A stretch of DNA of 64,000 nucleotides from Phaeodactylum tricornutum CCAP 1055/1 (lineage: Eukaryota; Bacillariophyta; Bacillariophyceae; Surirellales; Neidiaceae). The stretch covers positions 434,001-498,000 of the forward strand of contig NC_011674.1 of NCBI RefSeq assembly GCF_000150955.2. The letters are read 5' to 3'. Made by a program: the position numbers and the translations under genes. Shown piece after piece: positions 38,510-48,786 of this stretch. Positions within the stretch are counted from its first letter, which is position 1; the number at the start of each line of letters is the position of its first letter. Below the pieces are notes generated by a model. That model was given only the letters and a program-made list of their open reading frames with translations, was not told the origin of the DNA and did not search any database.

Positions 38510-39163
38510 GTCAATGGCCTCATCATTGACTCTTTTCGCAACCTATCCCCTGGCACAGGGGATATCACTCAACCTCTTGAAAGGGTCGATTCTGACTTCT
38601 CTTCATCTAGACCTGCCGCGATTGTAAATTCCGCAAATTGTGGCTGTCTCGGAGGAGGTGGGGTCGACGGTGCAATTTCGGCTAACGGAGGACCAACTTT
38701 GTTACAAGATCGTCGCAATCTACCAATTCTCGAAAATTCTGACCACGAGAATCCCGTACGCTGCACGGTGGGATCCGCAGTTATGACAGGTCCTGGGAAC
38801 TATGGAGATCTACTTGTACCATATGTCATTCATGCGGTTGGCCCCAATTTTTGGGAGTATTGTGATGCGGATCAGGTGAAAGCAAACGTCCTGCTGGGGC
38901 TAGCGTACAAAACATCACTGGATGTTGCAGCTAAATACCGAGTTGAGCACGTTGCATTTTCCCTGCTTTCTGCAGGAGTATACCGGGGATATTGTCCGCT
39001 AAAGACCGTGCTTCGAATCGGGGTTGTGGCATTGGATGAATGGTCTAAGGATATAAAAGCCGTGGACGACAGTAGCGTCTCTAGGGTATATTTGTGCTGC
39101 TTTACCGACGCGGAGTGCATATCTTTGAAAGAAATTTGCGAAGAACAATTTCAAAAATATTAG
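38510..39163 (+). CDS. Macro-domain (ADP-ribose-binding) protein, 5' end unresolved
   Basis: The frame opens right after a TAA and has no ATG, so the start lies in an upstream exon not placed here. It reads GDITQPLERVDSDF, AAIVNSANCGCLGGGGVDGA (the ADP-ribose loop), GPNFWEY, and HVAFSLLSAGVYRGYCPL (the second phosphate loop), then a C-terminal helix. This is a MacroD/POA1-like fold that removes mono-ADP-ribose or deacetylates O-acetyl-ADP-ribose. The loop between the first motif and AAIVNSAN is longer than usual. The stop is 42 bp from that of the dihydroorotase gene. Confidence 0.8.
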   Translation, partial: VNGLIIDSFRNLSPGTGDITQPLERVDSDFSSSRPAAIVNSANCGCLGGGGVDGAISANGGPTLLQDRRNLPILENSDHENPVRCTVGSAVMTGPGNYGDLLVPYVIHAVGPNFWEYCDADQVKANVLLGLAYKTSLDVAAKYRVEHVAFSLLSAGVYRGYCPLKTVLRIGVVALDEWSKDIKAVDDSSVSRVYLCCFTDAECISLKEICEEQFQKY

Positions 39164-39205
39164 AGAAAGCTGAATGAATGCGTTCTTCTGTGTCTTTCAC
39201 TTTTT

Positions 39206-40355
39206 TTATTCCTGTGCAGCAATGGACCATTTAATTTCTTCTCCAGCTCGAAGGGGTGTTACACCCTTTCCGTCACCGAAATCAAACGTTCTCGGAACCC
39301 TCCAAGATTTCTTTTCCAAAGTAATTGTTGCAGTATTTCGTTCAAGGCCATAATGGTCCGCGCCGTTGCTGCTACAAAAAGCCTCAAGCTTGTCCAAAGC
39401 CCCGACTTTATCGAAAACTTCAGCGTACAACTCAACCGCAGCGTGAGCCGTGAAAATTCCAGCGCATCCGCAAAAAGCCTCTTTCATATCCGTCGAATGT
39501 GGTGCTGAGTCGGTTCCAAGAAAAAACTTCTTACTTCCAGATGTTGCAGCTTTAACTAGTGCCAATCTATGAATTTCCGCTTTGAGAATCGGTAAACAGT
39601 ATAGATGGGGTCGAATGCCGCCTACAAGCATGTCTAAAGCAGAGGAAAAGGTGATATAAGATAAAAAGTCCATTACACAGGATGGTTCCCATTCCCACGT
39701 CCTTATACTCACGATTTCGATTGTAAAGCAAATGGTGGCAAGTTATGCTCGCCTTGACATTGTCAGGAGAGGAGAGAACGAAATCAACTGCTTCTTTTGT
39801 ACTTATATGCTCCATGGAAATCCTGAGATTCGGAAAGTCGGTCACTAACGGTGTCATAATTTCTTCGATGAATACAGGTTCTCGGTCAAAAATATCTGCA
39901 TGAGTTACCTCGGAATGAATGCACAACATCATATTTTGGTCGCTCATTTCTTGCAACGCAGGATAGCAGTTTTTTATGTCCGTTACACCCAAGGCAGAAT
40001 TTGTTGTGGCCCCAGCTGGATAAAACTTGCATCCAACAACTCCTGACGAAGATGCTTTCTTAATTTCGTCCGGTGTTGTCTTATCAGTAAGGTACAAAGT
40101 CATTACTGGCTTGAAATATGGGAACGACCCCTCAGGCATCGACGCCATGATATGAGATTTGTAGTTCAAGGCCATCTCAGTGGTCGTCACCGGAGGCTGC
40201 AAGTTGGGCATCATTAGACAGTACCCAAACCGCTGTACGGCATGGTGAAGAACTGCAGCTGTCTTAGCTCCGTCTCGGCAGTGATGGTGGAAGTCGTCGG
40301 GCAATCGAATCGTCAAGCGCGTTCCAGAAGCGGCTTCGGCTGAGCTAATGGCCAT
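39206..40355 (-). CDS. Dihydroorotase (PyrC type), two exons
   Basis: Exon 1 is 39713-40355 and exon 2 is 39206-39633, with a 79-nt phase-1 intron (GTGAGT to TTTAG); 356 residues. The splice rebuilds [20 protein letters not shown], a strongly conserved class II dihydroorotase segment. Metal ligands are visible: [12 protein letters not shown], the carbamylated lysine in [33 protein letters not shown] and the aspartate in [10 protein letters not shown]. It cyclises carbamoyl aspartate to dihydroorotate, two steps ahead of UMP synthase in the same window. It is monofunctional, as in bacteria, plants and yeast. No targeting peptide is seen. Confidence 0.95.
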
Positions 40356-41515
40356 AATTGGAAGAAAAGGTTTTTTTTTGAAAGTCCAAGCCTTGCAGAA
40401 TTGCTTCTCCCTCTCTTAATAGTGAAAGAATATTTTCAAAGACACGATACTGAAGATCAGATAACAGACTTTGAGCTTCCGGTCGATGGTAAAACCCTGT
40501 CCTCCCTTTGGCAGCAACATGTGGGAGCCAAACCATCGCACCATGGCAGGAAATTAATGTGAGCTGGAATGCGAAATGAGCTTCTGACGCCTGACTGACT
40601 GTGACTGTGAGTTAAATAAAAGGCATAGTGTAAAACCAAGTAGGAAATTTGTTCAATATCGAGGTATGCTAATTGACAGTGACAGCTATATTCAGAATGT
40701 ATGGCATCTGTTGGAAGGCAGCGCAGGCTTTGCATCTACAATTCGACGATTTAGAGTGAAATCTCTTGCATACGCTCATTGTTTGTGGATGGAGCTCATC
40801 CCAACCGTCGCAAAAACCGAACTTCTTCCAATGTCGACAATCCGATATTTTTTTTGCTGTGCATTCTACCCGACCTTACGAAGTAGCAGAGACCGTTGTC
40901 TAATTCCTTACCCGGCAATGATTTACTGTTGTTAGCTGTTAGTCAGAATAGTTGTTGATTGCGTTGCCAAAGCCAATTCCGTAGCGGTACACATAGCTAT
41001 TGGAGTCTTCGGGACCTATATCAGGTGAAATTTTACATACTTCAATTGCGATGTTAATCAACCACATGTCCGAATACTGATTGAATTTTTTTATTTGATT
41101 GCTTGTTCTTTTCATTTTGTCCTCCCGGCAGAAGACATCACGGTCCTCCCTTGTTTCTTATGTTTGCTACTGTAATTCTTCAGGCTGTTTCTCGTTTCTG
41201 ACAAGAACTTACAAATCAAATTTGCTAACGCATGGGTAGAATGGAATGTAAACCAGAGCACGCCAGAATTTTTCAAGCCTCAGTTTGGGCCAGCGAAAAC
41301 GGAAAGGCTGAGACCGCTATAGTTACAGTATCATTTATGGATCCCAATGGACGATCTCTTCGAGAGCTTACATCACCAGTAAATCGTGTTCCGTTCGCAA
41401 GCACGTGCCCAACGATGATATGCTTCAAGTGAAAAGTTTCACTAGCCTTATGTTCTTTCTTTCATTTATTCCTGAAGTTAGTCCATTTGTTTTGATTGCC
41501 CATTTCTGGACTCAG
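40356..41515. other. Intergenic, about 1.2 kb, with three 9-mer motifs
   Basis: Upstream of dihydroorotase. It contains overlapping TGACTGTGA copies at 40596-40604 and 40602-40610 and TGACAGTGA at 40674-40682. Short frames at 40666-40935 and 41232-41432 show no domain and are not accepted. Confidence 0.45.
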
Positions 41516-44212
41516 CTAGTTGAGCGCCGACCGAGGAACGTGCCCATAGCTATGCGACCGGATCGAATTAAGACGTTGTGCTCCTGGAATTACTGATGTA
41601 TTCCTCGCAGAGTTCCCATTTGATAATATCTCCGAGAAGGCTGTAAAGCATGAACGATCGCCGCTAGCGTCTAACGTCATTTGCATCCGTTCAATTGCTG
41701 AAGAGATATCCATGATGCCCTTGCTAACACGTTGGGTTTCGAAGTCAAGCTTTGTGACCAAATGTTGAGGGTCTCTGACGTCTTCATAAGGCCCCTCACT
41801 TACGCCAATGCTCTCCATTACTGTGGTTGTTGCCGTGAGAAGGGGCTTTCCAAGTCGTAAAGACAATTTTGACAGCTGTGCCTCAAGATCGGACAAACTC
41901 TCGCGGAGCAGTTGCTGTTGGCTAAGAGCTTTGGGAGTGAAGGTAAACTTGATGCTATCACGCAACTTCGCTCCGGCGTCTTTTTCGATTTCTAACTGGC
42001 GGAGAACGTTCATAAGCTCATGTTTTGCTGCAAGACGTTTATTCTTGTTTTCGTCAGTTTCGTTCACTGAACGCGACGGCTTAACTTCGTGAGTACCTCC
42101 AACTTTGTGAAAATTTTCATACTCTTTTTTGGTCTTATTTACGTCGCGCTGCAGCTCGCGGTTACGAGTCTGCGCCTGAACCCATTGGGCATGTAGTTGC
42201 TTCGAGCGGTTATTTAGTTCAACCAGAGATCGGTTTGTATCGTTCAATTCATTCTGCAATTGATCATTTTCTGTCTTCGCCTGTCGTAGCTCCTCTGCTC
42301 TTGTTTCGACAAATGCTTTCATTTTTCGTTTTCGCTCTTCGTTTAGACTACGTTCGTCTGCCAATGATGATTCTGCCAGTCGAACCCGTTGTATTAGGGT
42401 CTTTTCCACGTCGTCAAGCTTTGTTTTCAAATCAGAATTTGCTGCTGTCAGCTCTTCCCTTTCACGATAGGAATGGGCCAGCTGTGTTTCGTATGATTGA
42501 ATATCTTCTTCATACAGCTCGGCTAGATTGGCTTTGTCGGCTTCTTTCTTCTTCGCCCCATTCAAACGATTGGTCAACGCCATTTCTTTTCGATGTTGTT
42601 CATTGCGTTCTTCTCTCAACTTTTCAAGTTCCTGCTCTTGAGCGGTGCAGACTTCTTTCAAGGAAGAAGTGTCATTTCGCAAGGCGATAATCTCATCTTG
42701 TTGTTGATCTTTCTCCTTTTCGAGATTATCGATTCGTTCAAGCGCAAGACGAGCACTATTTTCCGCTTCGCCCTTTGACTCCATCTGTTTTTGTAAATTT
42801 ACTTCTAGATCGCGATACCGCTCTAATTCTCGACTCCTCTCCTCATTTGTGAGTTCCAATGCTGCAATTTGGTCTAACGCAAGTCTGGCTTTGTTTTCTG
42901 CTTCGGCTTTGGCGCTCATTTGAAATTGTAAATTTTTTTCGAGTGCCTCGAGCTTTTCGATATTGGCTGCGTTGGAGGCTAACAAATCGATGTTTTGCAA
43001 TTCCGTCAATCGCGCCCTGTTTTCTGCCTCTGCCTTGAGGCTCATTTCTTCCTGAAGTTTTGATTGGAGTTCGATTAAAATATCGACCTTGTCTGCCGAT
43101 GTATTCATCACTTGCGTGTGATGTAGCGTCTCGATGACAGCGTGAGCTTTTGTCACCTCAGACTGTAGCGACAATATCTTGTTTTCGTATTCGACAGTGG
43201 AGACTTTATTCACTTTTGAAGACATTGGTGGAGTATCTATGGCATTCTGGATATCTGAGGGGAAAGGGGCATCTGACATGGAAGTCTGAAGCAATTGTTG
43301 TTCTCCGAAACAGCCATTCGTCGGATCAGCCAAGACATCAGTAGATTGAGAGAGGGCGTGTAATTCTTTTTCCATGTTGCTAGAATTGTCGTTTTGTTCT
43401 GCCGAGCAGCTGATTTCGGCGGCCCAGTTGCCTGACACAGAAATCGGATTCGCTGACTGCTTCAACAATCCTTCTTTTTGAGGTGATATAGGATCCTCTC
43501 TTTGCTCGGGATCGTCAATTGCGTCTGTGCTTTTCAGATTGTTCGAACCTTGAACCGATGCATTTTCCTGTGAAGCGATATTCACTCTACCAGATTCACT
43601 GGAGGGGTCCAACGCAAATGACCCCAAAGATATTGGTGTACTCTTATCCACTTCGTTGTTCTCAGCAAGGTTAGATCGATCACTTGGTGGATAATCCATC
43701 GTGTCAGTTCCTGGATCAAGTTCAACATGTGCCTCTACGGTCACGTGAGCTGTACCCGGCTCAGGAATTGAACTACCGTACAAGTCGGAGAACTCGCTCG
43801 GAACAATATCCTGATGTGTCGGCATGGTTTCCAGGTCAGACGGATTTTCTTGTATCCCATTGTCGTGATTCAGCAAAATCTTGAGAGGATCGTCTTCTGG
43901 AGACTCATGCTCCGAAGATTGCGGCTGATAGGAGGAGTCGGTAGAGAAGAACTCGGCTTCGTGACCGACCAAAGGGTTGATCGAGATGGGTGCAACAGAG
44001 GGACTAGGCTGAGTCTCCAAGACCAACTCTTGGTTGCCAAAGTCAAGGAGATCCCCTTCGGAGGTACTTGTGGGTGCAGCGGTGTCGGGGGTGATGACTT
44101 CTGAACTATCCGCTGCCGGTACCCCGTCGGTGCAGGACTCTCCGTTGCCCGTGACGACATGGGAAGGAATTCCAACGTCGTTCGTTGGATGCGATCCTTC
44201 ATCCCCCGCCAT
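41516..44212 (-). CDS. Long coiled-coil protein, unknown
   Basis: An 898-residue intronless protein. Residues 1-350 are acidic, Ser/Pro/Asp-rich and probably disordered. From about 350 to 750 is a continuous coiled coil with a repeated pattern of EAENRARLTELQ, EAENKARLALDQ and EAENSARLALER at regular spacing, suggesting internal duplication of a segment of roughly 50 residues. The C-terminal 150 residues are helical (LSDLEAQLSKLSLRLGKPLL) and may fold separately. It resembles golgins, TMF or myosin-tail scaffolds only in general form. A tethering or cytoskeletal role is inference; no specific family is recognised. Confidence 0.8.
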   Translation of the reverse strand: MAGDEGSHPTNDVGIPSHVVTGNGESCTDGVPAADSSEVITPDTAAPTSTSEGDLLDFGNQELVLETQPSPSVAPISINPLVGHEAEFFSTDSSYQPQSSEHESPEDDPLKILLNHDNGIQENPSDLETMPTHQDIVPSEFSDLYGSSIPEPGTAHVTVEAHVELDPGTDTMDYPPSDRSNLAENNEVDKSTPISLGSFALDPSSESGRVNIASQENASVQGSNNLKSTDAIDDPEQREDPISPQKEGLLKQSANPISVSGNWAAEISCSAEQNDNSSNMEKELHALSQSTDVLADPTNGCFGEQQLLQTSMSDAPFPSDIQNAIDTPPMSSKVNKVSTVEYENKILSLQSEVTKAHAVIETLHHTQVMNTSADKVDILIELQSKLQEEMSLKAEAENRARLTELQNIDLLASNAANIEKLEALEKNLQFQMSAKAEAENKARLALDQIAALELTNEERSRELERYRDLEVNLQKQMESKGEAENSARLALERIDNLEKEKDQQQDEIIALRNDTSSLKEVCTAQEQELEKLREERNEQHRKEMALTNRLNGAKKKEADKANLAELYEEDIQSYETQLAHSYREREELTAANSDLKTKLDDVEKTLIQRVRLAESSLADERSLNEERKRKMKAFVETRAEELRQAKTENDQLQNELNDTNRSLVELNNRSKQLHAQWVQAQTRNRELQRDVNKTKKEYENFHKVGGTHEVKPSRSVNETDENKNKRLAAKHELMNVLRQLEIEKDAGAKLRDSIKFTFTPKALSQQQLLRESLSDLEAQLSKLSLRLGKPLLTATTTVMESIGVSEGPYEDVRDPQHLVTKLDFETQRVSKGIMDISSAIERMQMTLDASGDRSCFTAFSEILSNGNSARNTSVIPGAQRLNSIRSHSYGHVPRSALN

Positions 44213-44869
44213 GTTCTAGCGTTGATTCCGTTCAAGTCAGTGGAATCGATGCTAGTCGGGTACTGTTCCTTTGCCACCACCAGCATCCGACAACGCGTTG
44301 AATTCATGTGTCTACAGAATGGTCCCACGGCCGGGGGCCGAAGGTGACCGTTGAAGCCCTAACGGTTCACGTCCGTGGGGGGAGCACGACAAACCGTGCC
44401 TTACAACAGTCCACTGAGATGTGATGCAAAGCGCTTTTTCCTGCTGACGTGTGAAGACGGACGGATTTTTGTACTATTCCGATCCCATCTTAATGCCAAA
44501 ATTTTGTTGTATTTTTCGGAGGATTGGGCTAGCTGAAACGCTGGAGGGTTTGTAAGCGTTCGCTCGTGACAGGTAGGCCTTTTTCTGCCTACATTTACGG
44601 TGGTTTCCGGTACAACCCTTCGTTTAGTATGGCGTATGTTGTGTATGTCCTACGTCTCCATCGTCGTTTTGCGCTGTAATCAAAGGGTGGCTGACTGTGA
44701 CTTCCCCTTCGAACGTACTACTACTAGAACGCCCTCTGAACAATAAGGAAGAGCCCCATCATTGTAGGCATTGCTAAGCTTCACAACAAAGACTCACAGT
44801 CAACGGTGCGTTGCTTTCGATCGCATTCGTTCCATTCCCGTATAGGCAATTCTTTGATTGGTTCCAAAC
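44213..44869. other. Intergenic, divergent promoter region with two 9-mer motifs
   Basis: Divergent region holding TGACTGTGA at 44692-44700 and TCACAGTCA at 44794-44802. The second is about 70 bp before the ATG of the next gene. Confidence 0.5.
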
Positions 44870-45563
44870 ATGTTTTTGCCCGGTCGTGCGGCACAGCAAG
44901 AAAAGCAGGAGAAAAGACTTGTGTTGAAGCAGATTGAACAATGGTGTGAACTTCTCGTGCCGGAACGGCTGCGTTCTGACGTTGTCGTCAGCGTTCAAGA
45001 AGTTCAGTGCGGAGATCCGCAGTGTTCTCCGATTGATACCGCCATTACGATCGTGTTCGAAAGGTAAGTGCGAATTCAATACTACTTTCACGTTGCGTGT
45101 TTGACGCGAATCTCACGAGAAAACTCCAAAATGTGCCTCCTCGCTTAGTGGTGGTCAAGGCATGATGGGACTACCAATGGAAGCCAAAGAGGTCACCGAG
45201 GAGGAATTACAACACGTGTTCCCACCAGCAGAGATTCTGGAAAAGTGGTACAGAGGTGAGGACGCGGAGTGGCCCGTAGAGGAGCCTTTAGAACTACGAT
45301 TCGAGGTGGGATTTCAGGTTCTCTGTCGCGTGGGGCCGACGGAATGGGCACCGGGTGTAGTCAAGGAGCTGTGGTACCGAGAACCGTCGTGGCCAGAAGG
45401 CAGCTTTGCTCCTTACAAAATTCGATTGGGAGATGGAAGGGATATTTACGCACCAGCTGATGTCGACCAGATTATAAGGCTAAATCCAGCTGTGGAACAA
45501 CCGAAAATAGCCAATAATACGACAGCTTTGTCGAACAGAGAAGCAGCGACTACAACCGAATAA
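44870..45563 (+). CDS. Small conserved algal protein, two exons, unknown function
   Basis: Exon 1 is 44870-45063 and exon 2 is 45149-45563, with an 85-nt phase-2 intron (GTAAGT to GCTTAG); 202 residues. The N-terminal half is helical (QQEKQEKRLVLKQIEQWCEL) followed by a beta segment, VVVSVQEVQCGDPQCSPIDT. The C-terminal half carries VGPTEWAPGVVKELWYRE and PYKIRLGDGRDIYAPADVD, a small beta module that I know from many algal and stramenopile proteins next to ankyrin or MYND domains. Its biochemical role is not known to me. The ATG at 44870 is used because the frame to 44858 begins with TTG. Confidence 0.8.
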
Positions 45564-45646
45564 TCGTATGTGGCCATGTGTTGGAAAGTAAAAAGACCAT
45601 GTATGGATTTAAGACTTATAGTATCCCCAGAAAAAAGCACTATAGA

Positions 45647-47263
45647 TCAGGGAATGCCATTGCTATTGTTGGTGGGCGCGCCGCCACTATTGGTGGAATG
45701 CGTTCCCAATCCCAAGGCAGCCAGAAGGCCGTTGTTTCCACCAAACTGTGCTTCCAGTAGCTGTCGTTGCAGCGTCAATAAATCCGGATTTACGGCTGTT
45801 GGTATTGGTACTGTACCGGGATGTTGAGCTTGAATTGGAGCGGAGTATGCACCCTCCGTGATCTGTCGTTGCAGCTGAAGAAGAGCTGCAGTCATGCTGT
45901 TTGTGTCGCTCAGAGCCGGAGATTGCGCCGTAGACGTCTGATTAGTGGCGGCTGCACCCCATCCTAAAAGACGAGCAAGATCTAGTGAATTTGAGCTGAC
46001 TTGTGGCGGGGCTTGTGCAGAGTTAATTGGCGCGGGCGCAATGCTTTGATGTTGTAGAGCAAGTAGTCTTGCTAAGTCCGAAGTATTTACCATCGTCGAA
46101 CTTGGAGGAGTAGGCGAAGGTTGCGGATTGCTAATCTGAGGGAAAGCGTTCCCGTTCCAAGGAGAGCCAGACACGACTTGCGTGGGTATTGGGGGGCTGA
46201 TTCTGCTGGAGCTTCTGCCATGATTGATGCCTAGCTGTGCTAGAATTGAGGGGTTCAACCCTGCCTGGCTAAGTAGAGCGGCGACAAGCGAATCTGGGGT
46301 GGACGGAGTGGGGGCGGAAGCGGTCGGAGCAGGTACAGCAGCCGGAAGTCTCGCTGATCCTTGAGAGCTAATAAGTCCAATCATCTGTTGTAAAATGTCG
46401 TTTCGATGCTTGTCAAGGGAGTCCATGTCAACAGTCTCAGGAGGAGGTATTGGGGCAGCAGTTTGACCAAACAAGCTGGAAAGGCTAGATAGGTTTAAAC
46501 CTGCGAGCGCCGAAAACGCGGCAGGTGCAGGGCCCTGAAAAGTTGACATCTGATTTCCCAGACTAAAGGAGGCTGGCGGGATTGTTCCTGGAACGCTAGC
46601 AGGTATAGGGAGCAGTGTTTTACCAACTGTGCTGCTAGCTTCCGGTAATGGGTGGTCTCTGCTTAAAGAATAAAAGTCAGGTAGCGGAGAGTCATCTTTC
46701 TGGTTCTTGTTGATATCCCTTGGAGTAAGACGCTTCATTTCGCTGCATAAATGAGGTAAACCTCGGAGAAACATCTCGTGGTAGTAGGCGTTGTAGTCCG
46801 GACCATGTGTGATACGCCTGAAGCCCCAGCCGTTGACTTGTCGTGCAAAAGAGGAATACCGTCCATGTCGAAAGTACAAGGGAATAACCTTCTCTTCAAA
46901 TGCCTTATGCTGAAGGATTCTCCATGCTCGGCCGTGGGGGAGCCACGCTATGATGTCCTGAAATTCAGGATTTGACAATATACCGTGAAGCTTGATTGGA
47001 AATGTATGAGCAAGATCTTTGGACGTCCGCCCGCGTACAGATTCAGAAGAGGCGTTGCGGGAGAAGTTCGTGTACGTGCATCTTGAGGCTTCTTGCGCAA
47101 TCAATGCCTCTTTCGGATGCGGAAAGCTAGTCGCATCCGTCTCGTTTGAAGCTTTCCGGTTACTATCATCGCTACCGGACGGAATTACCAACACCGAACC
47201 GCCTGATGCTAAATTTATATCTGGTATTGGTTTCTTGTTGCCTTTTCCTTGATTTGACTTCAT
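45647..47263 (-). CDS. Heat-shock-factor-type transcription factor
   Basis: A 538-residue protein from the ATG at 47263; the frame to 47302 starts with GTG. The HSF DNA-binding domain spans about residues 75-170: FPIKLHGILSNPEFQDIIAW, then GRAWRILQHKAFEEKVIPLY, and the recognition helix SSFARQVNGWGFRRITHGPD. The rest is Pro/Ser/Gln-rich with repeated LxxLL-like leucine patches (SDLARLLALQHQS, LDLARLLGWG), typical of activation regions. An HR-A/B trimerisation coil is not obvious. HSFs are greatly expanded in diatoms, so target genes cannot be guessed. It acts in the nucleus. Confidence 0.9.
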   Translation of the reverse strand: MKSNQGKGNKKPIPDINLASGGSVLVIPSGSDDSNRKASNETDATSFPHPKEALIAQEASRCTYTNFSRNASSESVRGRTSKDLAHTFPIKLHGILSNPEFQDIIAWLPHGRAWRILQHKAFEEKVIPLYFRHGRYSSFARQVNGWGFRRITHGPDYNAYYHEMFLRGLPHLCSEMKRLTPRDINKNQKDDSPLPDFYSLSRDHPLPEASSTVGKTLLPIPASVPGTIPPASFSLGNQMSTFQGPAPAAFSALAGLNLSSLSSLFGQTAAPIPPPETVDMDSLDKHRNDILQQMIGLISSQGSARLPAAVPAPTASAPTPSTPDSLVAALLSQAGLNPSILAQLGINHGRSSSRISPPIPTQVVSGSPWNGNAFPQISNPQPSPTPPSSTMVNTSDLARLLALQHQSIAPAPINSAQAPPQVSSNSLDLARLLGWGAAATNQTSTAQSPALSDTNSMTAALLQLQRQITEGAYSAPIQAQHPGTVPIPTAVNPDLLTLQRQLLEAQFGGNNGLLAALGLGTHSTNSGGAPTNNSNGIP

Positions 47264-48786
47264 CGTGAAGTCGAACACCAATACAGAATATGAAGTAAAC
47301 ACTCCAGTGATTAACTGTAAAAGACGTTAGGAGTAATCGTTCGTCGCTTTATATGACAATCACCTTCTTGCTCTCTATGCGTCTTGGAATTATGTAAATG
47401 GAGAGATTCCGATTTCAGCATGAAGGAAATGCTGCTGCTGTATTCAGCACAAGGACGGAAAAGTATGATGAGATATGTTGTAAATCGCTAGAATGGGCTT
47501 TGTACAAAAGCCGAAATTCAATATATTTGCGTTCATAAGTCGAGCTGGCAAAATCTCAGAAGGGTTGCTTTTGATGCGTACTTGAAATTTAGGCCGTAGA
47601 TGCTTTCATTCAGTTTTGGGTTCGTTCTGATATTTCTTTTCGTTTCTAATCGCCAGATCTGGCTTTCCACACTTATTTTTGACAGGACGGAAAGCATTTA
47701 ATACAGAAAACATTTTCTTCCAATAGCAAGCTTGAAAATATCTAGTATATATTCAGAAAGTCTTCTTTGGAAAAAGCTATATTTCTAGAACGAAGATGCA
47801 ACGTGTTAAATAACTAGAGATGTCATCGATGAGAGGCGGAAAGTAGACAGCAGCATGCGCTGACGTATGGATACCCAGGTTTGGTTTTTGTTCCAAGATC
47901 AAGAAGGGATGGATATCGGACTTTTTTTACATTCAATTCGAATGAAAGATACACGTCATCACCAGAAGCGTTTGCTTTGTCGAGCCACGCCGATCAAAAG
48001 AGGTTATCCAAGACCATTAGTACATTGATGGCTCATCTGTTTCGACTCTGTCTTAGACGCTTTTAGACGCGACGCTAACTGTAGATGGGGAATACATGAG
48101 AAGCCTGGTCTCTATGGGAGGGAGTGTTCTAACTGGAAATGGTCTTTTTCCGCAATTTTAACATTGTTGACAGTGATGTTGATTACGCATGAAAAAGGCA
48201 GGCACGTCCGTCGATGATCATGCCGACGGATAGGAAGTATGTAAATTGAACAATCAGTCATAGGCGTTTAAAGCGGTCTGTCTCCATGTGTTGGTTTGAG
48301 CTGTCTTTTGTCGTTTCGCCGACTCGGAACTTACAACAGCTGTGCCATGATGACCTTTCCCGGAGCAATTGTAAGTTGCTCCGTGGCTCAGCAAGAGCTT
48401 AAACTTTTCAATGCGCAGTGATCTACTGATTAGCGCGTCAAAGTAAGACTGTAGCTAATTTTGACACCACGCTTCCCGTAGGGGCTGGCATTTTTTGTCT
48501 TGTCCATGAGGAGATGACAGTCGATCTTTAGCCCTTTACCTTCTAGTAGGGTTGAAAGGGGCCCAGTTGATGCACATCAACAACAAAATTGTATTTGATA
48601 CCGTGGGCCTACTAGTCTCTATCGTGACAGGAAGAGAAAAAAGGTGACGTCACATACATTTAGAGATTTGCTTGGTGCTGTAAGATTAATGTAAGGCAAT
48701 GACTGTGAAGCATGTGTTTTGCAATCTATTTCCAAGAATGAGTCTCTGCGTTTGTTTCCAGATTAAATAGATTTGCACCTTCAAGC
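47264..48786. other. Intergenic, about 1.5 kb, with two 9-mer motifs
   Basis: Divergent region between the HSF and NFACT-R genes. It has TGACAGTGA at 48168-48176, TGACTGTGA at 48700-48708 (about 80 bp before the next ATG), and a small inverted repeat with 7-bp arms at 48566-48581. No ORF supported. Confidence 0.5.
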
